DNA of 64,000 nucleotides from Cupriavidus sp. MP-37 (GTDB taxonomy: Bacteria; Pseudomonadota; Gammaproteobacteria; Burkholderiales; Burkholderiaceae). The DNA is taken from assembly GCF_020618415.1 (NCBI RefSeq), contig NZ_CP085344.1, positions 3,061,001-3,125,000 of the forward strand. The letters run 5' to 3'. Positions 9,806 to 18,151 of the stretch are shown here, piece after piece (the stretch's first letter is position 1; each line of letters begins with the position of its first letter). Below the pieces are notes generated by a model. That model was not told the origin of the DNA, searched no databases, and saw only the letters and a list, made by a program, of their open reading frames with translations. A program made the position numbers and the translations under genes.

Positions 9806-10309
9806 ATGCCGCATCTCAAACGCGCCCTGCACCATATCGCCACCACCGCCGCCACCACGCGCAAGCATTTTCCACCGGAAGCGCAGCAGCAGCTGCACCA
9901 CGCCGTGCATGCCGGCGAATCCAGCCACCGCGGCGAGATCCGCGTGGTGATCGAAGCCAGCCTGCCGGTCGGCGACGCCTGGGCCGGGGTCACCCCGCGC
10001 GAGCGCGCGCGCTTCCTGTTCGGCGCGCTCGAGGTCTGGAACACTGCCGACAAGACCGGCGTGCTGCTCTACATCAACCTCGCCGACCACGCCGTCGAAC
10101 TGCTGGCCGACCGCGGCATCGACGCCAGCGTGGGGCCCGTCACCTGGCGCGAACTGTGCGACGAACTGGCACAAGGGCTCAGGCAGGACCTGTCGGTGCG
10201 GCCGGTGCTGGCCACGGTGGCGCGCATCCACGGCTTGCTGGCCACGCACTTCCCGTCGGACGGAGGGCACAACCCGAACGAGCTGGACGATCGTCCGGTG
10301 TTTCTATAG
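9806..10309 (+). CDS. Soluble TPM-domain protein
   Basis: A 167-residue protein with a lone TPM domain and no signal peptide or membrane helix. Recognisable pieces are HFPPEAQQQLHHAVHAGESSHRGEIRVVIEA, RARFLFGALEVWNTADKTGVLLYINLADHAVELLADRGID and the C-terminal FPSDGGHNPNELDDRPVFL. This is the partner type commonly found directly behind a YgcG-like gene. ATG 9806 has a purine-rich site (GAGGAACGA) about six bases upstream. It closes the lemA-TPM-TPM group, and the product is probably cytoplasmic. Function is not established. Confidence 0.88.
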   Translation: MPHLKRALHHIATTAATTRKHFPPEAQQQLHHAVHAGESSHRGEIRVVIEASLPVGDAWAGVTPRERARFLFGALEVWNTADKTGVLLYINLADHAVELLADRGIDASVGPVTWRELCDELAQGLRQDLSVRPVLATVARIHGLLATHFPSDGGHNPNELDDRPVFL

Positions 10310-10323
10310 TCCTTGGTACCGGT

Positions 10324-11634
10324 TCAGCGGGCGGCAACCGCTTCGCGGCGCCCGCGCCGCCCGCCCATCGCATACCACACCGCCGCCAGCGCCTGCAGCG
10401 CCACCAGCCCCGACCACGCCGCCAGATGTGCCACCTTCGGGTAATGGCCGCCGGTGGCAGGCCACAGGTCCAGCACGAAGCCGACGCCCACCTGGCAGGC
10501 AAAGGTCGACAGGAACACGGTCAGCGTCAGCGCCGTGGTGGCGCGGCCGATCAATGCATCGGGAAAACTGCGCGCCAGCACCGCATAGGTCAGGATGCCG
10601 CTGGAACCGAATACGCCATAGGCGGCCCACAGCAGCACCGGCGGCAGCGGCACCTGCGCCATCAGCAGCAGCTGGATCACGATAAAGCCGGTCATGCCGG
10701 CCCCGGCAAAGGCATACAGGCTCACGCCCAGGCGTTCCAGGTGGCGCGCGGCCCAGCCCGAGCCGACGCAGCCGGCCATCATGGCAAAGCCGATCACCGA
10801 CACCAGCCGCGCGCCGGTGCCCGCATCGTAGCCGGACACATCGCGCAGGAAGGCACCCACCCACAGCGTCTGCACCGCCAGAAACACGCCCTGGTTGAGC
10901 AGCGTCAGCGGCACCACGCGCCAGAAGCGCTCGCTGCCCAGGATCTGGCGCGTGCCGCGCAGCTGCTCGCGCAGGCTTTCCTTGCCGACGCGGGGCTTGT
11001 CCGGCGCGCTGAACCACAGCAGCGCCGCCATTGCCAGCGACACGCCGGCCAGGCCGATGCTGACAGTGCGCCAGTCAGTCAGCGACAGCAGCCACGACAG
11101 CGGCGTGCCGACCAGCACCGCGCCCAGTCCGCCGATGGCCATCACCACGCCGTTGAGCAGGGGCATGCGCGACAGCGGGAACCACATCGACAGTGCCTGG
11201 ATGGCGGCGCCCAGGCATACCGACACGCCCACGCCGATCAGCAGCCGGCCCGCGGCCAGCCCGGCCATGCCGGGCGCGAGCGCGAACACCAGCGAGCCGG
11301 CCACGGCCACCAGCAGCATCGCCGCCTCGGTGCGGCGCGGACCGTAGCGGTCCAGCAGGATGCCGGCCGGCAGTTGGGCGCAGGCAAAGCCAAGGAAATA
11401 AAAGCTGGTGAGCAGGCCCAGGTCGCCGGCATTGAGGCCGAGTTCACGCGTCAGGTGCGGCGCGAAACCCAGGTTGACGCCGCGGAACACATAGGACACC
11501 AGGAAGCCCAGCGAGAACACGACCAGCACGCGCCAGCGGGCACTGGACGCGGCAGCGGCGGCCGGTTGCGCGTGCGAGCGCTGCGAGGATGCGGAAGACA
11601 AGTTTGAAGTCGAAGTCGTCATGATGGCCTGCAT
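10324..11634 (-). CDS. Major facilitator superfamily transporter
   Basis: A 436-residue, 12-helix MFS permease. After a Ser/Ala-rich start, helix 1 begins at about residue 37 (VLVVFSLGFLVSYVFRGVNLGF). The helix 2-3 loop DRYGPRRTEAA is the MFS signature, and a second-half counterpart is present. The sequence resembles the anion:cation symporter and nitrate/sugar-acid permease groups, but no substrate can be named. ATG 11634 has GGGGAAG just upstream; ATG 11622 is an alternative. It is divergent from a LysR gene 69 bases away, which probably regulates it. Confidence 0.88.
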   Translation of the reverse strand: MQAIMTTSTSNLSSASSQRSHAQPAAAAASSARWRVLVVFSLGFLVSYVFRGVNLGFAPHLTRELGLNAGDLGLLTSFYFLGFACAQLPAGILLDRYGPRRTEAAMLLVAVAGSLVFALAPGMAGLAAGRLLIGVGVSVCLGAAIQALSMWFPLSRMPLLNGVVMAIGGLGAVLVGTPLSWLLSLTDWRTVSIGLAGVSLAMAALLWFSAPDKPRVGKESLREQLRGTRQILGSERFWRVVPLTLLNQGVFLAVQTLWVGAFLRDVSGYDAGTGARLVSVIGFAMMAGCVGSGWAARHLERLGVSLYAFAGAGMTGFIVIQLLLMAQVPLPPVLLWAAYGVFGSSGILTYAVLARSFPDALIGRATTALTLTVFLSTFACQVGVGFVLDLWPATGGHYPKVAHLAAWSGLVALQALAAVWYAMGGRRGRREAVAAR

Positions 11635-11703
11635 TGTCTTCCCCATCCCGGGGCAAAGCCAACGAAAGATACCCGCGGCAATTGTGAGTAGAATTTGACG
11701 GCC

Positions 11704-12669
11704 ATGGCCAAAACCCCCGCCAGATCCCCGCAACGCCCCGTCCATCTGCCGCCGCTGCAAGCGCTGCGTGCACTGGAAGCCGCCGCGCGCCACCGCAGCT
11801 TCTCGCGCGCGGCCGAGGAACTGGCCCTGACCCACAGCGCCATCAGCCACCATGTCCGCGCGCTGGAAACCAGCCTCGGCACCAAGCTGTTCCAGCGCAG
11901 CGGCAGCCAGATGGCACCCACCAGCGTGGGCGCGCGGCTGGCCGAACAGGTGCGCGGCGCGCTCGACGACATCGAAAGCGCGCTGCGCGAGGCCGGCAAC
12001 AGCGCCGGGCCGCCGGTGATCCGGCTGCAGGTCAGCGTGATGGCCGACCTGGCCAATGCCTGGCTGATCCGGCGCCTGCCCAGCCTGCACGCCCAGGTGC
12101 CGTCGCTGGACCTGCACCTGCGGCTGCATGCCGAGATCACGCCGCCCGACCCGTACAGCGTCGATGTGGGGATCTGGCACCAGCGCATCGACCTGCCCGG
12201 CTTCGAGTGCCACAACCTGATCGAAGACCATGTGATCGCGGTGGCCAGCCCGGCGCTGCTGGCGCGCTACCCGGGCTTTACGCTGGCCGACGTGCCGCGC
12301 CTGCCGATGCTGCGCTTTGCGCTGCGCCCCTGGCGCGACTGGCTCGAAGCCGCCGGACTGCCCGGCGACGAACCGGAGCGCGGCCCGATCTTCCAGGACG
12401 CCGGGCTGATGCTGCAGTCCGCCGTGGCCGGGCTGGGCGTGGCCACGGCGCGCGCGCAGCTGGCGCACGACTATCTGGCCAGCGGCGAACTGGTGCAGAT
12501 CGGGCCCACCCGGATCCCTTCGAGCCTGCACTACTGGGTCACCTGGCGCGAAGGCAACCCGCGCGAGAAGGCCATCCAGCAGTTCCATGCCTGGCTGCAG
12601 GAACAGGTGCGGCAGGAAGGCGCGCACGCGGATGCCGCCGCCGGCGATGCCGGGCCGTTTCATCCGTGA
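11704..12669 (+). CDS. LysR-family transcriptional regulator (GcvA-like)
   Basis: A 321-residue regulator. The N-terminal winged helix-turn-helix (LQALRALEAAARHRSFSRAAEELALTHSAISHHVRALETSLGTKLF) is followed by a two-lobed substrate-binding domain from about residue 95. The helix sequence and the early PLQALRALEAAARH stretch are of the GcvA/TrpI subgroup. ATG 11704 is used; a TTG three codons earlier is the only other choice. Its divergence from the MFS gene is the classic LysR target arrangement, so inferred control of that transporter is reasonable; the inducer is unknown. Confidence 0.92.
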   Translation: MAKTPARSPQRPVHLPPLQALRALEAAARHRSFSRAAEELALTHSAISHHVRALETSLGTKLFQRSGSQMAPTSVGARLAEQVRGALDDIESALREAGNSAGPPVIRLQVSVMADLANAWLIRRLPSLHAQVPSLDLHLRLHAEITPPDPYSVDVGIWHQRIDLPGFECHNLIEDHVIAVASPALLARYPGFTLADVPRLPMLRFALRPWRDWLEAAGLPGDEPERGPIFQDAGLMLQSAVAGLGVATARAQLAHDYLASGELVQIGPTRIPSSLHYWVTWREGNPREKAIQQFHAWLQEQVRQEGAHADAAAGDAGPFHP

Positions 12670-13806
12670 AATTGTTTGGCGCGGCGATGTTGGCAATACG
12701 AATCATTTTCGTCTAGGCCTGCCAAATCAAGGCCTCGGTGCCTGCGCCGCCCCCGCCGCCAACAACCATTCCAGGCATCGCCACTGCGTCGGCGCGGTGT
12801 GCCGAGTTTCACGGATGCAACCATTTTGACCAGCGTGCCAGCCGCGCTGTAAAACGTGCGGACCCCATCCAAACAGATGAGAAGCGGCTGAGACGTCCGG
12901 CCGCGATTCGTGCGAAGGCCTGTCAACACGCCGATTGTCTCCATCGCGCCGCCGCTGCCAGCGTACGTGTGGCACCAAAAGGCTGAGGTCGGCAGTGTCG
13001 CCCACTGTCAGCGAAAGATGTATGCACTTCAAATCCTTGTAACGGAAATGAAACTGCTCGAAGGGCGGTGCCGTGCAGTATCGGAGCCCTCAGCCGCGAG
13101 CGTTTCAGATTTTGCACTCCCCTCGTTCAGGTGGCCCGACGCTTCGAAAAATGGCGATCCCAACACGTCAGGCACTCATTCAGTGCCTGGGACATCGCCT
13201 GGCGCCACGGGAACTTTTTGCGTCGCAACATAAGGTTGGCGCTCGAGGTTACAGGAGCGGAACGTTTTGGCTCGCGCGTAGCCGGCAATGCGCCGCTCGC
13301 GACATTTCCTTTCCTTTCTTTTCAATGACTTAGCGCACTCTGGCACATTCGTCGCAGATATGTCGGCGCGAACAGAAGCCCGGAACAAAGGGGAAGTCTG
13401 AAACGAGAGCGGCAAACATACTGGCACGCGTTCGCCGAGGATCAGTTTCAGGACGATCCCGCAACCCAGGGCGGGGAATTGGACTGGCGCTGTAAGCGAG
13501 GGCCACGCGGCAGGAACTGGCCCGCATCGGCACCAGCCATGACATTCGGCGCCGACAAGATAAAGCGGAGGTCATTCAGGAACACGGGCCGCGAGCGCAA
13601 GCCAGCGGCCCGTGCCACCTGAATCCCGCGGCATGCCGGTCAACGCGGCGTCCCGCGGCAGCAGAACGGGGTGAAACAACAGAAATTGGGGAGCGCGCCG
13701 CGCGGCATCGCCACGATGCGGCCGGTGCAAGGCTTAGAGCCAACGGGGCGAGCGGCCGGCCATGCCGGCCGCCAGTTCCGAAAAAACAAGAATCCGGGGA
13801 AATCTC
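12670..13806. other. Long non-coding region upstream of the sigma-54 activator gene
   Basis: About 1.1 kb without a convincing gene. Short open frames exist on both strands but none has a ribosome site, domain-like sequence or codon use like the neighbours, and base composition is less GC-rich than flanking genes. A perfect 10-base inverted repeat (CACGGGCCGC/GCGGCCCGTG, 12-base loop) lies at 13583-13614, and a sigma-54-like element at 13341. The stretch may be a decayed gene or a long control region. Confidence 0.55.
13341..13356 (+). promoter_or_regulatory. Possible sigma-54 promoter upstream of the VpsR-like activator
   Basis: TGGCACATTCGTCGCA matches the sigma-54 consensus TGGCACG-N4-TTGCW at the invariant GG and GC with correct spacing, with two mismatches (G7 to A, T13 to C). 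It points towards the activator gene, whose start is about 450 bases away. Alone it could be chance. Confidence 0.3.
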
Positions 13807-15183
13807 ATGAGCGCGTACGCCAACCGCCCGCTGCTGTACCTGTCGCAGCACCATGACGCCACGCTGTGCCGGCTGTTCGCCCAGCGTGGCTGGAAAATCA
13901 GCTTCGCGTCGAACCTGCACGACCTGCAGGCTCTGCCGCCGGGCAACCAGCCGCTGGCCGCGTTGCTGGACCTGCAAGGCGGCTTTGGCGATGCCGAGCT
14001 GGAAGCCTTCGAGCCCTGGCTGGCGCAGCCGCATATCGGCTGGATCGGCATCGTCGCCGGCCAGCACGCGCTGAGCGAGAGCGCGCGCCGGTTGCTCGGC
14101 TTGTATTTCGTCGATTACCACACCGCCCCGCTCGAGCACCCACGCCTGGCCGAGGCCCTGGGCCATGCGCTCGGCATGGCCCGGCTGCGGCCCGGCGCGC
14201 AGCATGAGGCCCCGCGCACCGCCCGCCCCGATGGCATGATCGGCAGCTGCCCGGCGATGCAGTCGCTGTTCCGCGGCATCGAGAAGGTGTCGCGCTGGGA
14301 CACGCCGGTGCTGATCTCGGGCGAGTCCGGCACCGGCAAGGAACTCGCCGCCCAGGCCATCCACCGCGCCTCGGCGCGGGCCTCGCGCCCCTTCATCGCG
14401 GTCAACTGCGCGGCGATCCCGCCCACGCTGCTGATGTCGGAACTGTTCGGCTATGAGCGCGGCGCCTTCACCGGCGCCACCAAGCGCAAGCCCGGCCGCA
14501 TCGAGATGGCGCAGGGCGGCACGCTGTTCCTCGATGAAATCGGCGACATGCCGATCGAAAGCCAGACCAGCCTGCTGCGCTTCCTCGAGACCGGACGCAT
14601 CGAGCGGCTGGGCGGCACCGAGTCGGTCGAGGTGGATGTGCGCATCATCTCCGCCACGCACGTCGACCTGGAAGCGGCGATCGCCGCCGAGCGCTTCCGC
14701 GGCGACCTGTATCACCGGCTGTGCGTGCTGCGCGTGCGCCAGCCCCCGCTGCGCGAGCGTGGCAGCGACATCCTGCTGATCGCCGAACATGTGCTGGACA
14801 CCGTGCGCAAGCAGTCGCCGGCGCGCATCCGCGGCTTCTCGCCGATGGCGCTGCGCGCGATCCAGCTGCACACCTGGCCCGGCAATGTGCGCGAACTGAT
14901 CAACCGCATCCGCCATGCCGCGGCGATGTGCGAAGACGGCGTGATCCAGCCCGAGGACCTGGAACTGGCCACGCCCGCCGACGACCGCCCGCTGACGCTG
15001 GCCGCGATCCGCGAAGCCGCCGAGCAGCATGCCATCGTCGAAGCGCTGCAGCGGCACCATGAACGGCTGATCGACGTGGCCGCCGAACTCGGCATCTCGC
15101 GAGTGACGCTGTTCCGGCTGATGCGGGATTACAAGCTGCAGGTGAAGAAGGGAGATCTGGGGTTGATCTGCGTGCAGGGCTAG
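13807..15183 (+). CDS. Sigma-54-dependent transcriptional activator, VpsR/BerB-like
   Basis: A 458-residue enhancer-binding protein. Residues 1 to about 130 look like a receiver fold without a clear phosphoacceptor (LLYLSQHHDATLCRLFAQRGW, AALLDLQGG). The AAA+ domain has Walker A GESGTGKE from residue 172, the sigma-54 contact loop GAFTGA at 219-224, and Walker B TLFLDEIGD. A Fis-type helix-turn-helix ends the protein (VAAELGISRVTLFRLMRDY). The degenerate N-domain recalls VpsR of Vibrio and BerB of Burkholderia, which bind c-di-GMP and control exopolysaccharide and biofilm genes. ATG 13807 follows a GGGGAAATCTC site. A methyltransferase gene starts 32 bases after the stop, likely in the same transcript. 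Confidence 0.9.
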   Translation: MSAYANRPLLYLSQHHDATLCRLFAQRGWKISFASNLHDLQALPPGNQPLAALLDLQGGFGDAELEAFEPWLAQPHIGWIGIVAGQHALSESARRLLGLYFVDYHTAPLEHPRLAEALGHALGMARLRPGAQHEAPRTARPDGMIGSCPAMQSLFRGIEKVSRWDTPVLISGESGTGKELAAQAIHRASARASRPFIAVNCAAIPPTLLMSELFGYERGAFTGATKRKPGRIEMAQGGTLFLDEIGDMPIESQTSLLRFLETGRIERLGGTESVEVDVRIISATHVDLEAAIAAERFRGDLYHRLCVLRVRQPPLRERGSDILLIAEHVLDTVRKQSPARIRGFSPMALRAIQLHTWPGNVRELINRIRHAAAMCEDGVIQPEDLELATPADDRPLTLAAIREAAEQHAIVEALQRHHERLIDVAAELGISRVTLFRLMRDYKLQVKKGDLGLICVQG

Positions 15184-15215
15184 CACGCGACACCTTCTCT
15201 TTTAAGGATCTCTTC

Positions 15216-15950
15216 ATGTCCCCTGACGCCTACCTCGAGATGGCCGACACCGAAGCCAGCCACTGGTGGTTCCGTGGACGGCGCGAGATCGTCGCCGCCA
15301 TCCTCGCCGGGCTGGACTTGCCGCGCCATGCGTCGATCCTCGAGATCGGCGCGGGCACCGGCGGCAACCTCGCGATGCTGTCGCAGTTCGGCAAGGTCAG
15401 CGCGGTGGAAATGGATGGCACCGCGCTGCGCCTGGCGCGCGAGAAAACCGGCGACGCCTACGACCTGCGCGCCGGCAAGTGCCCCGACGAGATGCCGTTT
15501 GCCGAGCGCAGCTTTGACCTGGTCTGCCTGCTCGACTGCCTCGAGCACATCGCCGACGATGCCGGCTCGCTCGACTGCGCCGCCAGGCTGCTGAAGGCGG
15601 GCGGCACGGTCTTTATCACCGTGCCCGCCTACCAGTGGCTGTGGAGCGCGCACGACGTCTTCCTGCATCACCAGCGCCGCTACAGCAAGCGCTCGTTGCA
15701 CGCGCTGGCCAGCCGCTGCGGCCTGCGCGTGCAACGGATGTCGTACTTCAATACGATGCTGTTCCCGCTCGCGGTTGCCGCGCGCATTGGCGACCGGCTA
15801 TGCGGCAGCCGCCATGCGAGCGGCGCCGGTCTCCCGCCCGCGCCCGTCAACGGCGCGCTGCACCGCGTGTTCCGCACCGAACGCCACTGGCTTGCGCGCG
15901 GGTCGCTGCCGTTCGGCATTTCGCTGATGGCCGTGCTGCGCGCATCGTGA
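15216..15950 (+). CDS. Class I SAM-dependent methyltransferase
   Basis: A 244-residue methyltransferase. The SAM-binding motif I is ILEIGAGTGGNLAML (about residues 44-58), the acidic strand end is VSAVEMDG, and motif II-like sequence is SFDLVCLLDCLEHIADDAG. The N-terminal HWWFRGRREIV resembles methyltransferases of O-antigen and polyprenyl-sugar clusters. The C-terminal third is hydrophobic and basic, suggesting membrane contact. AAGGATC lies about five bases before ATG 15216. Its stop codon overlaps the GTG start of gtrA (GTGA), indicating translational coupling; the methylated substrate is unknown, probably a lipid-linked sugar or related glycan. Confidence 0.88.
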   Translation: MSPDAYLEMADTEASHWWFRGRREIVAAILAGLDLPRHASILEIGAGTGGNLAMLSQFGKVSAVEMDGTALRLAREKTGDAYDLRAGKCPDEMPFAERSFDLVCLLDCLEHIADDAGSLDCAARLLKAGGTVFITVPAYQWLWSAHDVFLHHQRRYSKRSLHALASRCGLRVQRMSYFNTMLFPLAVAARIGDRLCGSRHASGAGLPPAPVNGALHRVFRTERHWLARGSLPFGISLMAVLRAS

Positions 15951-16336
15951 ACGCCAGCGGCACTGCGCCCGGGCTGCGCCAATTCACGCGGTTCCTGGTT
16001 TCCGGCGCCACTTCGACCGGCGTGCATGTCGCCATCACTGCGACGCTGGTGAGCGTGCTCGACGCCTCGCCCGTGGCGGCCAACGGCATCGCCTTCGTTT
16101 CCGCCACGGTGTGCTCGTACTTGCTCAATACCCTGTGGAGTTTCTCGTCACGCTTGCGCCATCGCACCCTGGGGCGCTTTGCCGGCGTCTCGCTGCTGGG
16201 GCTGGCGCTGACCGTGGGTATCTCGTGGACCGCGCAGCGGCTTGGGGCCAGCTATTGGGCAGGCCTGGCGGGTGTGGTGCTGACTGTGCCGGTGCTCACG
16301 TACCTGCTGCACCGGGCCTGGACCTACCGCGACTGA
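15947..16336 (+). CDS. GtrA-family membrane protein (putative polyprenyl-phosphate sugar flippase)
   Basis: A 129-residue protein with four membrane helices (about 14-34, 39-58, 77-95 and 102-121), the GtrA/DPMS3 layout. Diagnostic sequence is FTRFLVSGATSTGVHVAI near the start and CSYLLNTLWSFSSR in the helix 2 loop. GtrA proteins are thought to flip undecaprenyl-phosphate-linked glucose to the periplasmic side. The GTG at 15947 overlaps the upstream stop by four bases, so the start is well supported by coupling even without its own strong ribosome site. A GtrB-like synthase faces it 31 bases downstream on the other strand. Confidence 0.88.
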   Translation: MNASGTAPGLRQFTRFLVSGATSTGVHVAITATLVSVLDASPVAANGIAFVSATVCSYLLNTLWSFSSRLRHRTLGRFAGVSLLGLALTVGISWTAQRLGASYWAGLAGVVLTVPVLTYLLHRAWTYRD

Positions 16337-16367
16337 TTTTGCGGCGGGGCCCAGGCGGCAGCATGCT

Positions 16368-17390
16368 TCAGCGGCCGTTGCTGACTTGCCCGCGGTCGAT
16401 CCGGATCACGCGCCGTCCCGACGCCAGGCTCCTGCTCTGCCCGGTCTCCTGGTAGCGCCGCCGCACCAGGTAGATCGGCCGGCCCTTGGCCTCGTCGTAG
16501 ATGCGGCCGACATATTCGCCGACCACGCCCAGGCCGATCAGCTGGATGCCGCCGAGAAAAAGCAGCGCCGACAGCAGCGACGCATAGCCCGGGACATCGA
16601 TGCCCAGCACCAGCGTGCGCGCCACGATAAAAGCGCCGTAGCCGAACGCGCCCAGCGCGATCGCCACGCCGATATAAGTCCAGCTGCGCAGCGGCATGGT
16701 GCTGAAGCTGGTGATGCCCTCGAGCGCGAAATTCCACAGGCGCCAGCCGGAGAATTTGGAATGCCCCGCGCTGCGGGGCTCGCGCTCGTATGGCACGATC
16801 ACGGTGCGGTAGCCTACCCAGGCGAACAGGCCCTTCATGAAGCGCCGGCGCTCCGGCATCTGCTTGAGCGCATTGATCACGACCCGGTCCATCAGCCTGA
16901 AATCGCCCACATTCACCGGCAGCTTCTGGTCCGACAGCTTGTTATGGACACGGTAGTACGCCCCTGCGGTCGCGCGCTTGAGCCACGAATCGCAGGCGCG
17001 GCTGCTGCGCTGCGCCAGCACCACCTCGGCGCCTTCGCGCCAGCGTCTGACCAGTTCGGGAATCAGTGAGGGCGGGTCCTGCAGGTCGGCGTCGATGGGA
17101 ATCACCGCATCGCCCAGGGCCTCGTCGAGCCCCGCCGTCAGCGCTGCCTCCTTGCCGAAGTTCCGCGTCAGGTCCACCACGCGCACGCGCGGGTCGCGGT
17201 GCGAATAGGCGATCAGCTGCTCCAGCGTGTCGTCGGTGCTGCCGTCATTCACCAGCACGATCTCGAAGCGGGTCGCGTCGATCGACTCCAGCACCGGGAT
17301 CACGCTGTCGAAGAATCTGCCAATGCTTTCGGACTCGTTGTAGCAGGGCACCACCAGAGACAGCAGCCTGCTTTCGTATGGACCCGACAT
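16368..17390 (-). CDS. Family 2 glycosyltransferase, GtrB/dolichol-phosphate-mannose-synthase-like
   Basis: A 340-residue GT-A enzyme expected to attach a sugar from a nucleotide donor to undecaprenyl phosphate on the cytoplasmic side. Motifs are LLSLVVPCYNES, VLVNDGSTDDT, FGKEAALTAGLDEA and the metal-binding DADLQDPP, with RRRFMKGLFAW later. Two membrane helices follow at about 240-262 and 275-300, as in GtrB. ATG 17390 (MSGPYESRLLSLVVP) places the catalytic domain at the start. It converges with gtrA, so the two partners are transcribed separately, which is unlike the usual gtrAB operon. Confidence 0.92.
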   Translation of the reverse strand: MSGPYESRLLSLVVPCYNESESIGRFFDSVIPVLESIDATRFEIVLVNDGSTDDTLEQLIAYSHRDPRVRVVDLTRNFGKEAALTAGLDEALGDAVIPIDADLQDPPSLIPELVRRWREGAEVVLAQRSSRACDSWLKRATAGAYYRVHNKLSDQKLPVNVGDFRLMDRVVINALKQMPERRRFMKGLFAWVGYRTVIVPYEREPRSAGHSKFSGWRLWNFALEGITSFSTMPLRSWTYIGVAIALGAFGYGAFIVARTLVLGIDVPGYASLLSALLFLGGIQLIGLGVVGEYVGRIYDEAKGRPIYLVRRRYQETGQSRSLASGRRVIRIDRGQVSNGR

Positions 17391-18151
17391 GATGCTCTCC
17401 CCGGACGGCGTGGCGCAGGTGGACGGCGTCGTGCCCTGCGCATGGTCTTGTTATCGGCGCGGCCGCCGGATGGCACTGCACGTCGTGCGACTGCCGTCCT
17501 GCCGCGCCCTGCTGGTGGCCGCGTTGCTGTCGAAAGTGCAGCAGCGACGCATCGGTGCATTCGCTTCATTCTGGTCAGCCGACCAGGGATATACAAGCAC
17601 CACGGAGATCGCTGTCCAGGCGCACCAATCCACCTTGTGCGAGCGTTTCCCGTTTGAATCACCAGCCGGTGTGGCCATGCGCCCGCACGCCGTCTGGATT
17701 CCGGCGGCTCTCGGGCGACGCCTCGCCTCCCGGCGCCCTGGTCCGCGTTTCTCCCCTGAAACGCGTTGCGCCGGCCGACACGTGCCTGGCGAGGTCCGGT
17801 CCGTCATGGCCAGGCCGCAGCTTTTCGCGGCCGGCTCCGCCAAAGGCACGGGGTGCGGCGTGATCCGGCTCATCCTTTCGGCGCAGAACCAGCGGCACAT
17901 CGCCAATCTCCGTTCACAGGCCATCGTTCAACCAGAATTTAAGCACGATTCGAAGCGGAAACGACGGCCGGGATCCATCGCCATAGAACCAGGCCGCCCC
18001 CCGCGCACCGCCCCTGAAAAACCGCTTAGAACCTGGACCTTTCCGACAATGGCGCGCTCTTTGCAAGCAGGCAACGCGCCCGCGGGCCGCATTGGGGAAG
18101 TGCGCGCCGGATCGTAAGAACGGGCCAGCATCGTAGCCATCGCGAGACGCC
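17391..18151. other. Long non-coding region between gtrB and the GT-C-like gene
   Basis: About 760 bases divergently flanked, with no supported gene. One open frame spans almost all of it on the plus strand but the protein has no domain-like or membrane pattern and no ribosome site, so it is not called. The region must hold promoters for both neighbours; a strong sigma-54 element sits at 18050-18065. Confidence 0.6.
18050..18065 (+). promoter_or_regulatory. Putative sigma-54 promoter of the GT-C-like membrane gene
   Basis: TGGCGCGCTCTTTGCA fits TGGCACG-N4-TTGCW with one mismatch (A5 to G); GG and GC are correctly spaced. Transcription would start near 18076 and give a leader of about 75 bases before ATG 18152. 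It lies in a true intergenic gap, points to the gene, and a sigma-54 activator is encoded nearby at 13807. Confidence 0.6.

Noticed and set aside
12660..13032. Small minus-strand open frames in the 12.7-13.0 kb gap
   Set aside because: Overlapping frames with mixed composition, no ribosome site and no recognisable fold.
13422..13436. TGGCACG element resembling a sigma-54 -24 box
   Set aside because: The GC of the -12 box is one base too near; spacing is strict for sigma-54.
17389..18117. 242-codon plus-strand open frame in the gap after gtrB
   Set aside because: Starts at the gtrB start region, lacks a ribosome site and domain-like sequence, and covers the predicted sigma-54 promoter of the next gene.
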